64,000 nucleotides of DNA from JAFAXD01 sp051985675 (GTDB lineage: Bacteria; Pseudomonadota; Alphaproteobacteria; Rhizobiales; Xanthobacteraceae). The notes beneath the pieces are model-generated. The model had not been told where the DNA came from. It saw only the letters and a list, made by a program, of their open reading frames with translations, and did not search any database. Below are positions 43,851 through 53,486 of the stretch, one piece after another. The stretch is from positions 1 to 64,000 of the forward strand of contig JBPYFJ010000149.1 of assembly GCA_051985675.1 (NCBI GenBank), read 5' to 3'. A program made the translations under genes and the position numbers. Each line of letters opens with the position of its first letter. The stretch's first letter is position 1.

Positions 43851-44693
43851 TCAGCTGATGTGAGCGCGTTTGAGAAACTCGGCGAAGATCGCCGCCTGCC
43901 GACTTTCGCGGGTCGCCCACTCCTCAACCGGAAAGAGATCGATGTCGAGATCGCCCGGCCACAGGTCGTGGAGTTCGCTTCCTTTGATCATGCGATGGGC
44001 GGTGTTGCCGGTGACATGTGAATGGGTTTTGTCGTTACCCGGGATAATGCAGGTCGGAACCTTGATCGAATTGAGTTCCTGCTCGGTCGCGCCGATCACC
44101 GGCAGGTCGGCGCTGGCCGCGAAGTGGCCGCGCCAGCGTCGCATCACGTCGACGAACGCTTTGGGATCGAGGCCCAGCAGCCGGTCACGATTTTTCGGGT
44201 TTGCCTTGATCCGGTCGCGGAAATGCTCGCTGTCGGCGACCGCCTGCATGCCCCCCTGCCGAACCAGCTCGATATACTGGTCGTAGTATTGATGGGCGAG
44301 CCGTTTGGCAGCGAACGGGCCGCCGGTGATCCGCCACAGCAGCAGCGCGCGCACCGCGTCGGGATATTTCAGCGCGAACAGAAGCGCGAGCCGGCAGCCT
44401 GAGGAACCCCCGCCGACCACCGCCGGCAAGGCATCAAGGCGGATGAGCAGCGTGTGCAGGTCGTCGGCCCAGATTTCATATTCGGATTGGCTGCCGTCGA
44501 AGGCGAGATCGGACGCGCCGCAGTTGCGCCGATCGTGAATGAGCACCCGATAGCCGGCGCCCGCCAGGCGTTGCGCCAGCGAACGCACGTTGTCCATCTC
44601 CCGGCGCCCACCCGGCGAGAGAGCGATAAAGCTCCCGCGCTCGCCGAGAACCTCATAGTTGATATTGACCCCGTTGATGTTGGCGATCGGCAT
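43851..44693 (-). CDS. Alpha/beta hydrolase
   Basis: 280-residue alpha/beta-hydrolase-fold enzyme. It starts at ATG 44693 (MPIANINGVNINYEVLGERG). The oxyanion region is SPGGRREMDNV, with HDRRNCGASD after strand 4; the nucleophile elbow is VVGGGSSGCRLAL (GxSxG); the acid is probably in IIPGNDKTHSH. Similar folds hydrolyse C-C bonds of meta-cleavage products, or amides and esters. It sits between DoxX and the isochorismatase-like gene with 22-26 base gaps. Confidence 0.85.
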   Translation of the reverse strand: MPIANINGVNINYEVLGERGSFIALSPGGRREMDNVRSLAQRLAGAGYRVLIHDRRNCGASDLAFDGSQSEYEIWADDLHTLLIRLDALPAVVGGGSSGCRLALLFALKYPDAVRALLLWRITGGPFAAKRLAHQYYDQYIELVRQGGMQAVADSEHFRDRIKANPKNRDRLLGLDPKAFVDVMRRWRGHFAASADLPVIGATEQELNSIKVPTCIIPGNDKTHSHVTGNTAHRMIKGSELHDLWPGDLDIDLFPVEEWATRESRQAAIFAEFLKRAHIS

Positions 44694-44715
44694 GCTTGCC
44701 CCCAAGACTCCATGA

Positions 44716-45363
44716 TCAGGCGCGCGATCTTGCCATGCGGTTCGAGAACTGCGCTACGTCCGTGATCAGTGCGTCGCCGGCGAAGGAAAGGTTCGCAAGC
44801 GAGCGCTCGGCGGCCTCGTGATGACCGGCCCCGCACGCGTCGGCGATGATTACCGGAATGAGCCCGAGGTCGGCGGCATGTCGCGCGGTCGGCTCGATGC
44901 CGATCTCGGTCGCGATGCCGGCGATGGCTATGCCGGAAATCCCACAGTCGCGCAGCGCAAAATTGAGCGGCGTGCCTTCGAACGCCGACATCGCGAGCTT
45001 GTCGAAGATGGCTTCGCTCGGCAGCGGAGCTAGTTCCGGAACAATGGCAAAGCCGGGCGAGTCGCGCAGGAACCACGGTTCGACCTTGCCGGGATCGTCG
45101 GTCCGCTGCCAGGCCATTGCCATCCGGTATTGAAACGCGCCCATCAGCTCCTTGGGCAGCGAGAGGTGGCGCGTAAAAAAAGTCCGCACACCGGCCGCAC
45201 GCGCGTTCACCAACACCTGCCTGACCTTCGCGACGACCGCCGCTCCGTCCTTGAGCTGGGTCACGATCCCGATCTGCATGTCGTAGATCAAGAGCGCGAG
45301 GTGACGCGGATCGCACACGTCTTCGAGGGTGCGCGGGATCGGAAGTCCGTTGATCGTTTTCAC
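44716..45363 (-). CDS. Isochorismatase-fold hydrolase lacking the nucleophilic cysteine
   Basis: 215 residues from the GTG at 45363 (MKTINGLPIPRTLEDVCDPRHLALLIYDMQ), preceded by GGAGAAAC. D28 and K122 of the catalytic set are present (LLIYDMQIG, FDKLAMSAFEGTPL). The position of the usual cysteine is G155 (AGIATEIGIEPTARHA). That is the state seen in true isochorismatases such as PhzD and EntB, whereas amidases such as nicotinamidase need the cysteine. GTGA overlap with the FAH gene. Substrate unknown. Confidence 0.87.
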   Translation of the reverse strand: MKTINGLPIPRTLEDVCDPRHLALLIYDMQIGIVTQLKDGAAVVAKVRQVLVNARAAGVRTFFTRHLSLPKELMGAFQYRMAMAWQRTDDPGKVEPWFLRDSPGFAIVPELAPLPSEAIFDKLAMSAFEGTPLNFALRDCGISGIAIAGIATEIGIEPTARHAADLGLIPVIIADACGAGHHEAAERSLANLSFAGDALITDVAQFSNRMARSRA

Positions 45364-46301
45364 CGTTTCTCCTTCACCAGCGGCCCGGTCGCCTGACCGG
45401 CCGCGAAGTTGCCCCACGCCGCCTTCGAGGCCACCACCCGGTTGCGCAGCGTGCCAATGCGCTCGACTTCGAGCTCGACCACGTCGCCGGCTTTGATCGC
45501 CTTGTCGCCCGCGAATGTGCCGAGCGAGATGATGTCGCCGGCCTGCATCGGCGTGTAGTCCGAGCAGTAGGCCAGCACTTCGAAGGGGTCGAATATCATC
45601 TGTTTGGAGTTGCCGCTGCGGGTGACCTTGCCGTTGATGCGCACCGTCATGTTGAGGTTGCGGGGGTCGCCGAGCTCCTTCTTGGTTACCACCCACGGGC
45701 CCATTGGACAGAAGGTCGCGAAGTTCTTGGCGTAGGAATAGGGCTGGCCCATCTTCAGCCGCTCGCGCTGGCGGTCGCGCGCGGAAACGTCGTTGCAGAT
45801 CGTATAACCGAAGATGTAGTCGGGCGCCTGGTGCGGACGGATGTGCCGGCAATCGCGGCCGACCACCAGGGCGAGCTCGTGTTCCTCGTCCACTTTCTGC
45901 GGAAACGGCGGCAGCTCGATCTCGCCCTCGTGCGGCGTGAGGTTGCTCGCATATTTCTCGAACACGATCGGCTCGTTGTAGAAAGAGAGGTTGGTCTCGT
46001 CGATGTGTTCCTGATAGTTGAGCGCCAGCGCCAGGATCTTGGGCGGCTGCAGCACCGGCGGCAGAAACTTGGGATCGCGCACCAGATGGCTGGCGAGTTT
46101 GCCCGAGCCGCGCAGGGTCGCGATGCTTGCCTCGCCGATCGCGTCGACATCGATGCCGGATTGAATGATGGCAAGGAGCGAGCCGGCGGCGCGCAGATCC
46201 GGGTTGGCCGCATTCAGCGCGGTCGTCAGGTCGACAATGCCTTCGGGTACGACGGCACCGACGTGCGCGCCGCCGTTGTGGCCAAACGAAAGAAGCTTCA
46301 T
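45360..46301 (-). CDS. Fumarylacetoacetate hydrolase family protein
   Basis: 313-residue FAH-fold enzyme. It has the metal-site pattern KVDEEHELALVVGRDCRHI and the loop YIFGYTICNDVSARDRQRERLKMGQPYSYAKNF, then a conserved end LGTFAGDKAIKAGDVVELEVERIGTLRNRV. Relatives act as hydrolases, hydratases or decarboxylases (for example 2-hydroxyhepta-2,4-diene-1,7-dioate isomerase, HpcE/MhpD-like) downstream of extradiol cleavage, which suits the VOC dioxygenase nearby. First gene of the minus-strand operon. Confidence 0.9.
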   Translation of the reverse strand: MKLLSFGHNGGAHVGAVVPEGIVDLTTALNAANPDLRAAGSLLAIIQSGIDVDAIGEASIATLRGSGKLASHLVRDPKFLPPVLQPPKILALALNYQEHIDETNLSFYNEPIVFEKYASNLTPHEGEIELPPFPQKVDEEHELALVVGRDCRHIRPHQAPDYIFGYTICNDVSARDRQRERLKMGQPYSYAKNFATFCPMGPWVVTKKELGDPRNLNMTVRINGKVTRSGNSKQMIFDPFEVLAYCSDYTPMQAGDIISLGTFAGDKAIKAGDVVELEVERIGTLRNRVVASKAAWGNFAAGQATGPLVKEKR

Positions 46302-46397
46302 GGGGGTTTCCTGGTTGTTTTAAGCAGCGGGATCCGACGAGCCTTATACCTCATCGATGGTGCGTCGTGCCTCGACCTAATGGTAAAACCTGCCGAT

Positions 46398-47261
46398 ATG
46401 GAGAACTCCGCGAACATCATGCGCGTTGCCCTGATCCTGTCGATCCTCGGGCACGTGCTGTTCGTGACATTCTCGGCCCGCGACCTGCGCCCGACCGCGC
46501 ACGGCGATGCCATGACGCTCGAACTGATACCCGCGAATGAAGCTCCCGCCGGGCCGGACCTTGGGGCGGAAGCCAGCGCAGAGCAAGCCAAGGAGGCAAA
46601 GGCCGAGCCCACAGCCGAAAAGCCTTCAACAGTCCCGGCGCCGACCACCAAGACCGAGAGCGGGCCGAGAGAAACCAAAGCTCCGGACACCAAGCCCCCC
46701 GAAGCGAAGGCTGCGCAGGCGAAGCCGACGCCCGCCACCGCGGCCACCAAGCCGATTGAGCAGAAGCCGCAACAGCCACAGCGGACGCCGACTGATCAGA
46801 CTCCACCGCAGACGCAACTCGCTGCGCAGCCGCCGGCGCCCGATCCGCAGCCGACCGGGCCGCGCGAAATGCCCCCGGATATGAACCGTCTGGCCGAGAT
46901 GCTGGGCTTGCCGATCGGGGAAGCGGGATCCTCTGGCACCACGGACGCGCGGATGGCCAAATTCACGGAGGGCGTCAGGGAGTTCAAGGCGCAGGTCAAG
47001 AAGTGTCTGACGCTGCCGCCCGGCGTCGCGCCCAATCAGCGCATAAAGATGGTGATTCGGGTCGAGCTCACGCGCCAAGGTGCGCTCGCACAGGATCCTG
47101 CCGTGATGGACGCCGCAAACCCCACGATCGGGTACCCGCTGATGCAGAGCGTGATGCGGGCGCTGCGCCAATGCGCGCCCTACAGTTTGCCACCCGACAA
47201 GTACAAGGAATGGCGAGTTCTCGATATCGACTTTTCTCCTGACCAGATGACGGGTAGTTAG
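46398..47261 (+). CDS. TolA/TonB-like energy transducer protein
   Basis: About 287 residues. One N-terminal membrane anchor (MRVALILSILGHVLFVTFSA) precedes a long proline-, alanine-, lysine- and glutamate-rich periplasmic arm (about residues 40-165). The globular C-terminal domain FKAQVKKCLTLPPGVAPNQRIKMVIRVELTRQGAL... has two cysteines and a TolA-like pattern. Starts at 46380, 46398 or 46419 are all possible; ATG 46398 is given. Probably couples proton motive force to outer-membrane processes. Divergent from the FAH gene. No exbB, exbD or tolB is in view, so whether it is the main TolA is uncertain. Confidence 0.7.
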   Translation: MENSANIMRVALILSILGHVLFVTFSARDLRPTAHGDAMTLELIPANEAPAGPDLGAEASAEQAKEAKAEPTAEKPSTVPAPTTKTESGPRETKAPDTKPPEAKAAQAKPTPATAATKPIEQKPQQPQRTPTDQTPPQTQLAAQPPAPDPQPTGPREMPPDMNRLAEMLGLPIGEAGSSGTTDARMAKFTEGVREFKAQVKKCLTLPPGVAPNQRIKMVIRVELTRQGALAQDPAVMDAANPTIGYPLMQSVMRALRQCAPYSLPPDKYKEWRVLDIDFSPDQMTGS

Positions 47262-47293
47262 GATCGTATTGGAAACCTCACGTTCGGGGACGC

Positions 47294-48478
47294 ATGCGGA
47301 CACAAGTCGGAATCATTGGTGCGGGGCCCGCGGGCCTCTTTCTCGCGCTGCTGTTGGCGCGCGAGGGAATCGACTGCATGGTGTTGGAGGCACGCAGTCG
47401 CGACTATGTCGAAGGCCGCGTGCGCGCCGGCGTGCTCGAGCAGGGCACCGTCGATCTGATGCATGACCTCGGCGTTGCCGACCGGCTCATGCGCGAGAGC
47501 ATGATCGATCGTTTTCTCGATATTCGATTCGAGGGCCAACTGATCCACATGGACCTGCCGGGGCTGGCCGGAGGACGCGAGGTGCGCATCTACGGTCAGC
47601 AGGAGGTGGTGAAGGATTTGATCGCGGCCCGGCTGGTCGTGGGCCCACTGCTGTTCGAAGCCGAGGCAGTCACGCTCGACGCCATCGATACGGCCAAGCC
47701 GGTGATCCACTTTCGGCACAAAGGCGAGCAGCACGCGCTCGAATGCGACGTTATTGCCGGCTGCGACGGCTTTCACGGCATCGCCCGCCCGGCCATCCCG
47801 GACGACGCCCTCACAATCCACGACCATATCTTTCCGTTCGGCTGGCTCGGAATTTTGTCGGAATCGCCGCCGCTGACCGATATGACCTATGCCAATCACG
47901 ATCGCGGCTATGCTTTAGCGAGCCGGCGCTCGCCGCGCATCTCGCGTCTCTACGTGCAATGCGCAGCCGATGAAGACCCGGCGCGGTGGCCGGATGCCCG
48001 CATCTGGGAGGAGTTGCATATCCGCCTCAACGCCGACCGCGACGAACTGGCCGAAGGCCGTATTTTTCAGAAGGGGGTGACGCCCGTGCGTTCGTTCGTG
48101 GCGGCGCCAATGCAATATGGGCGGCTGTTTTTGGCCGGTGATGCCGCCCACATCGTGCCGCCGACCGGCGCCAAGGGACTCAACCTCGCTGCCGCGGACG
48201 TGCGGGTGCTGGCACGCGCGCTCACCACGTTTCTGCGCCGCGGTGACGACGCACTGCTGGAGCGCTATTCCGACACGTGCTTGCGACGAGTGTGGAAGAC
48301 GGTCCGGTATTCGACATACATGACCACGCTGCTGCATCGGTTCCCGGCCCATAGCGCGTTTGAGCGCCGGATCCAGCTCGCCGAGCTCGACTACATCGCC
48401 GGTTCGCACGCTGCCCAGACGGTTGTTGCCGAGAACTACGTCGGCCTGCCCATGGAAGCGGCATCCGCGCGCACTTAG
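47294..48478 (+). CDS. pobA: 4-hydroxybenzoate 3-monooxygenase PobA
   Basis: 394-residue FAD monooxygenase that converts 4-hydroxybenzoate to protocatechuate. FAD motif GIIGAGPAGLFLALLLAREG at 6-25; the PobA hallmark RVRAGVLEQGTVDL; DG motif AGCDGFHG; GDAAHIVPPTGAKGLNLAAADV; and the C-terminal RRVWKTVRYSTYMTTLLHRF. The length equals that of Pseudomonas PobA. No PobR-type regulator is adjacent. The last codons lie in an exact 20-bp tandem duplication that extends beyond the stop. ATG follows GGGGACGC. Confidence 0.95.
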   Translation: MRTQVGIIGAGPAGLFLALLLAREGIDCMVLEARSRDYVEGRVRAGVLEQGTVDLMHDLGVADRLMRESMIDRFLDIRFEGQLIHMDLPGLAGGREVRIYGQQEVVKDLIAARLVVGPLLFEAEAVTLDAIDTAKPVIHFRHKGEQHALECDVIAGCDGFHGIARPAIPDDALTIHDHIFPFGWLGILSESPPLTDMTYANHDRGYALASRRSPRISRLYVQCAADEDPARWPDARIWEELHIRLNADRDELAEGRIFQKGVTPVRSFVAAPMQYGRLFLAGDAAHIVPPTGAKGLNLAAADVRVLARALTTFLRRGDDALLERYSDTCLRRVWKTVRYSTYMTTLLHRFPAHSAFERRIQLAELDYIAGSHAAQTVVAENYVGLPMEAASART

Positions 48479-48496
48479 CGGCATCCGCGCGCACTT
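48457..48496. repeat. 20-bp exact tandem duplication across the pobA stop
   Basis: The unit AGCGGCATCCGCGCGCACTT occurs at 48457-48476 and again at 48477-48496. The first copy encodes the last residues (A-A-S-A-R-T) and runs into TAG; the second copy is outside the gene. Removing one copy would leave the same protein ending in TAA. Confidence 0.9.
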
Positions 48497-48611
48497 AAAC
48501 GTGAGGCGGCTGCGTCACCTGTGCCCTGGATTTTGGTGCGCGTTGGGCTAAGCTGGCGGTAAGTACGCGGGTGCAGTCGCGACCTCAACTAAGAAGCAAA
48601 AAAGGCGGCCA

Positions 48612-48878
48612 GTGATCGCAGATCAATCGCAGGAGCGGCGCGAGCCGCAGTTCGGCGCGCTATCGTTTCGCTGTCCGGTCAACGATCGGACGGTCACGAC
48701 CGGCATTTACACGGACGAACTCTCGTTGGCGCGCATGCGCACCGTCGGCATTCGCATCCAGTGTCCCCACTGCGGCGAAGACCATGCGATCAAGGTCGGC
48801 GATGCATTCGTCTCGGCAACCATCATCGACCAGCATCGTCCGAACCTGTCGGTGGTCTCGTCGAGCCGGGCAGGGTAG
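48612..48878 (+). CDS. Small conserved-looking protein with a zinc-ribbon-like cysteine pattern
   Basis: 88 residues from the GTG at 48612. The sequence LSFRCPVNDRTVTTGIYTDELSLARMRTVGIRIQCPHCGEDHAIKVGDAFV has one cysteine followed about 30 residues later by CPHC and GEDH. This resembles a half or degenerate zinc ribbon. No function recognised. GC content and codon use fit the neighbours. It precedes a 354-base gap. Confidence 0.6.
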   Translation: MIADQSQERREPQFGALSFRCPVNDRTVTTGIYTDELSLARMRTVGIRIQCPHCGEDHAIKVGDAFVSATIIDQHRPNLSVVSSSRAG

Positions 48879-49232
48879 CGCCGAGCGTCCTTTGACGTCC
48901 GCCCAAGGCGAGCAAGGTTGACTTGTCGTTGCGCGATTTGCTGGCTCCTCCCCGGGGGAGGCAGAACTGAAATGTCTTGGCACCGCATGGATCACGTGTG
49001 AAACACCGCCTTGAAAAAGACTCGGCGATCTGCCAGATAACCGCATCGGTCGTTTCGGCCGCTTGCAAGCCGCCTGTTAGGCTACATTTTCCGTCCACGT
49101 GACGTTTCTGGGCCTGGCTGCACCAAAGTCTCCACGCGAACGACAACCCATTTCAGGCGGGATGTCATACCCCGCGCGACACGGCGGCGCCTTTTGGCGC
49201 GGCCGGATGTCGCTCATTGAGGAATTGAAACA
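48879..49232. other. 354-base intergenic stretch before the DEAD-box gene
   Basis: No gene supported. It contains a short palindrome (CCTCCCC/GGGGGAGG type) around 48946-48962 and no convincing sigma70 pair. Long leaders are common before cold-inducible RNA helicase genes, so part of it may be 5' untranslated RNA. Confidence 0.3.
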
Positions 49233-50618
<1,386 letters not shown>

Positions 50619-50902
50619 AAGCCCTGCTCGTTGATCGCCTTCTCGATTGTGGGACGGGCGAAGTTGTGCGGCGGCGCGCGTTCGGGCGTGATCACGCCCA
50701 CCGCATGCCACGGACGAAAATGCGATGGCAGCTTGCTGCCTGCCGAGTCGCCAGCGAACGCGCGCAACTCCTTGTTGGCGTCGGACTTGAAGATGTAGAT
50801 GCGCATGGGTTCGCTTCCTTTGGGCACTGCCTCTCGTATTTTCGTCGTCCGGCTCGTCTGCCTTTTTCAGTCGTCGCCAGTTGGATTGCACGCCGCTCGA
50901 TG

Positions 50903-51175
50903 TCAGCGGCGCCGGAATTGGGGACGCGCCGGCGCCGTGCGTGGGGCCGCGCGTTCGTCCTTGTGGCGGAAAATTACCCGGCCCTTCTCGAGATCGTAAG
51001 GCGACATTTCAACCGTGACTCGATCACCCGCGAGCGTCTTGATCCGATTTTTCTTCATGCGGCCGGCCGCGTAGGCGATGATCTCGTGGCCGTTATCGAG
51101 CTGTACTCGGAAGCGGGTGTCCGGTAGAATTTCGGTCACCAGTCCCTCAAGCTCGATTAGTTCTTCTTTGGCCAT
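50903..51175 (-). CDS. infA: Translation initiation factor IF-1-like protein with basic tail
   Basis: 90 residues from ATG 51175 (MAKEELIELEGLVTEILPDTRFRVQLDNGHEIIAYAAGRMKKNRIKTLAGDRVTVEMSPYDLEKGRVIFRHK), a complete S1-like OB fold as in IF-1 (normally about 72 residues). After RHK come 18 extra residues rich in Arg, Pro and Ala (DERAAPRTAPARPQFRRR). Hyphomicrobiales often carry an additional IF-1 like this beside cold-shock genes; whether this is the main infA cannot be decided here. Confidence 0.9.
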   Translation of the reverse strand: MAKEELIELEGLVTEILPDTRFRVQLDNGHEIIAYAAGRMKKNRIKTLAGDRVTVEMSPYDLEKGRVIFRHKDERAAPRTAPARPQFRRR

Positions 51176-51293
51176 GCGCGCCTCATGTTGATGCAGGTCC
51201 GGATACGGCATGGATCATGACCCATCGCCGATCCAGAATCCCCGGCCAGTATAGCATCGATAACGACCTTGCGTAGCTGCTTGCTTATTGTCT

Positions 51294-51322
51294 GGGACGC
51301 GCGACTTGCAGTCGCGCGTCCC
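51294..51322. other. Perfect 13-bp hairpin between infA-like and csp genes
   Basis: GGGACGCGCGACT and AGTCGCGCGTCCC flank a 3-base loop TGC. On the minus strand it lies immediately downstream of the cold-shock gene stop, where a terminator is expected, but no T run follows on that strand; it may act as a 3' stabilising stem or a factor-dependent pause site. Confidence 0.6.
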
Positions 51323-51336
51323 AAAACAACGCAAAT

Positions 51337-51546
51337 TCACTCCGCGGAGATGCGACTGACCGCGATCTTGCCGGAACGCGCATCGGTCTGCACGTCAAAG
51401 CTCACCTTCTGGCCTTCGCGCAAGCTGTGGATGCCGGCGCGCTCGAGTGCCGTGGCGTGAACAAACACGTCCTTGCCCCCATCATCCGGTGCGATGAAAC
51501 CGTAGCCTTTGTTGCCATTGTAGAACTTCACTGTTCCCGTAGTCAT
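51337..51546 (-). CDS. cspA: Cold-shock protein, CspA family
   Basis: 69-residue single cold-shock domain. It starts MTTGTVKFYNGNKGYGFIAPDDGGKDVFVHATALERAG, with RNP1 KGYGFI and RNP2 DVFVH, and ends LREGQKVSFDVQTDARSGKIAVSRISAE. ATG 51546 is preceded by AAAGGACGATCA. It binds single-stranded RNA/DNA as a chaperone. A promoter-like pair about 150 bases upstream would give the long leader typical of cold-induced csp genes. Confidence 0.95.
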   Translation of the reverse strand: MTTGTVKFYNGNKGYGFIAPDDGGKDVFVHATALERAGIHSLREGQKVSFDVQTDARSGKIAVSRISAE

Positions 51547-51890
51547 TGATCGTCCTTTCACTGACGGTGCACTTGCGGAGCGGGCATGCAATTGCGCCCG
51601 GATTCCGGTTCGTCGAATTTGGAGAGAGTCTGAAACGTGCGCCCGGCAGTGCGAGGCGGAGCGGCCCAGTAGTCCGGCCAAATATCGATGCAGCAATCTA
51701 ATTGTCCAGACGCATCATTGCAAGTCAGGCGCATTGGTATATTGTGGGGAGTCTCGTAACGCGCACATGTGATTGCGCTGCATCCCGCCAATCGGACCTG
51801 CGCTCGTAATCCGGTTGAGCTTTCTTTCTGACCGCGATGATCTGATCAACCCGGGGTGGGCATACGCTGGGGCATTCAAAGGCAGACTTG
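51547..51890. other. 344-base divergent intergenic region (csp leader and radical SAM upstream)
   Basis: No gene supported. It should hold the csp 5' leader on the minus strand and the promoter of the plus-strand radical SAM gene. Only the csp promoter candidate listed separately was found. Confidence 0.4.
51695..51723 (-). promoter_or_regulatory. Candidate csp promoter
   Basis: On the minus strand TTGCAA (51718-51723) and TAGATT (51695-51700) are 17 bases apart, each with four of six consensus matches. Transcription from here would leave a leader of about 140 bases before the csp ATG. Confidence 0.35.
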
Positions 51891-53486
51891 ATGGGGAACC
51901 CTCCGCGCCCGAACGTGCTGATGGTTTTTCCGCGCTTCAATCCGAATTCGTTTTGGAGCTTGGCGTCGGTGTGTGAGATCTGGGGTGTGCGCTGTCCAGC
52001 GCCTCCGCTCGGATTGATTACGCTCGCCGCCATGCTCCCGAAGGATTGGAACGTGCGGTTGCTCAATCGCAACAGCGAGGACGTGGTCGCGGCCGATCTC
52101 GAGTGGGCCGACATGGTGATGACCGGCGGCATGCTGCCGCAACAGGACGACACGCACGCGGTTATCGACCTTGCGCATTCATTCGGCAAGCCGGTGGTAG
52201 TAGGCGGGCCTGATCCGACCTCGAGCCCCGAGCACTACCGCAGCGCCGACTTTCTGGTGCTGGGGGAAGTCGAAGGTGTGATCAAAGACTTCATCAAGGC
52301 TTGGTCGGAGGGTGCAAAGAGCGGCGTATTCGAGGCGCCGAAGTTTACGATCGACGTCACCAAGACGCCGATCCCACGTTTCGATCTGCTCAAGTTCGAA
52401 CATTATCTGTACGTCGGCGTCCAGTTTTCGCGCGGCTGTCCGTTCAACTGCGAGTTTTGCCACATCATCGAACTCTATGGTCGCGTCCCGCGCGCCAAGA
52501 CCAACGCCCAGATGCTGGCCGAGCTCGACGCCCTCTATGCAGCCGGCTATCGCGGCCACGTCGACTTCGTCGATGACAACCTGATCGGCAACAAGAAGGC
52601 GCTCAAGCAGTTTTTGCCCGAGCTGCACGCGTGGCAAAAGAAACGCGAGTACCCATTCCAATTCTCGACCGAAGCATCGATGAACCTCGCAGACGACCGC
52701 GAGCTATTGGCGATGCTGCGCGAGGCGAACTTCTTTACGATCTTCGTCGGGATCGAAAGCCCGGACCCCGAAACGCTGATCTCGACCCAGAAGAAGCAGA
52801 ACACGCGGCGAAGCCTCGCCGACAGCGTGCATAAGATCTACTCGGCGGGCATGCTGGTGATCGCCGGCTTCATCGTCGGGTTTGACACGGAAAAGATTGC
52901 CGTCGCCGAAGGCATGATCGATTGCATCGAGGCAACTAGTATTCCGGTCGCCATGGTTGGGCTGCTCACGGCCCTGCCCAACACGCAACTCACGCGCAGG
53001 CTCGAGCGCGAAAGCCGCCTATTGCCGTTCCTGCGCGGAGCCGGCGACCAGTGCACCGCTGGCTTGAATTTCGTCACGCTGCGGCCTCGACGCGATGTGT
53101 TGGCGGATTTCCGCGCAATTCTCCAGAGCATCTACGATCCAACCGCGTATTTTGCCCGCGTCCGCCACGTCGGCCGCGCGCTCGACCGGCCGAAGTTGCC
53201 GAGCGCGATTGTGTGGCCGATGGTATTCAAGGAGCTGCGCGGGCTCGCACGCACGATTTGGGCAATGAACGTTACGCAGCCGAGGCTGCGGCGCCATTTC
53301 TGGGAGACTGTTTTCGATTGCCTGCGCAACAGGCCGCGCAATTTCGAGTACGTAATCATGATGTCGGTCTTCTATCTGCACCTCGGCACGTTTGCGCAGG
53401 TGCTGATCAAGGACCTCGATCGTCAGATCGCCGACCTCGATGCCGGGCTGGCCGCGGAAGCGGTTCCACTGGTTCCAGCGGCCTGA
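51891..53486 (+). CDS. B12-binding domain radical SAM protein (DUF4070-type, HpnP-related group)
   Basis: 531 residues from ATG 51891 (a TTG lies one codon earlier). A cobalamin-binding-type domain covers about residues 35-135 (PAPPLGLITLAAMLPKDWNVRLLNRN, VVVGGPDPTSSPEHY). The radical SAM motif is C183-x3-C187-x2-C190 (RGCPFNCEFCHIIELYGRVPRAK), then HVDFVDDNLIGNKKALKQFLPEL and FVGIESPDPETLISTQKKQNT. The C-terminal DUF4070-like part follows (GDQCTAGLNFVTLRPR). Related to hopanoid C-2 methylase HpnP in layout, but the N-terminal half differs from the HpnP pattern; function is not assigned. Confidence 0.85.
   Translation: MGNPPRPNVLMVFPRFNPNSFWSLASVCEIWGVRCPAPPLGLITLAAMLPKDWNVRLLNRNSEDVVAADLEWADMVMTGGMLPQQDDTHAVIDLAHSFGKPVVVGGPDPTSSPEHYRSADFLVLGEVEGVIKDFIKAWSEGAKSGVFEAPKFTIDVTKTPIPRFDLLKFEHYLYVGVQFSRGCPFNCEFCHIIELYGRVPRAKTNAQMLAELDALYAAGYRGHVDFVDDNLIGNKKALKQFLPELHAWQKKREYPFQFSTEASMNLADDRELLAMLREANFFTIFVGIESPDPETLISTQKKQNTRRSLADSVHKIYSAGMLVIAGFIVGFDTEKIAVAEGMIDCIEATSIPVAMVGLLTALPNTQLTRRLERESRLLPFLRGAGDQCTAGLNFVTLRPRRDVLADFRAILQSIYDPTAYFARVRHVGRALDRPKLPSAIVWPMVFKELRGLARTIWAMNVTQPRLRRHFWETVFDCLRNRPRNFEYVIMMSVFYLHLGTFAQVLIKDLDRQIADLDAGLAAEAVPLVPAA

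Noticed and set aside
44716..45852. Longer isochorismatase-like protein beginning near 45852
   Set aside because: The extra 160 codons run through the FAH gene in another frame and are Arg-rich noise; the GTG at 45363 with a ribosome site and GTGA overlap is better.
51294..51322. Intrinsic terminator for the csp gene
   Set aside because: The stem is perfect but neither strand has a T run after it; kept as an unexplained hairpin.
51891..53486. Assignment of the radical SAM protein as hopanoid C-2 methylase HpnP
   Set aside because: The layout is shared, but the N-terminal region (FPRFNPNSFWS, PAPPLGLITLAAMLP) and cluster motif context differ from HpnP as I remember it; a phylogeny is needed.
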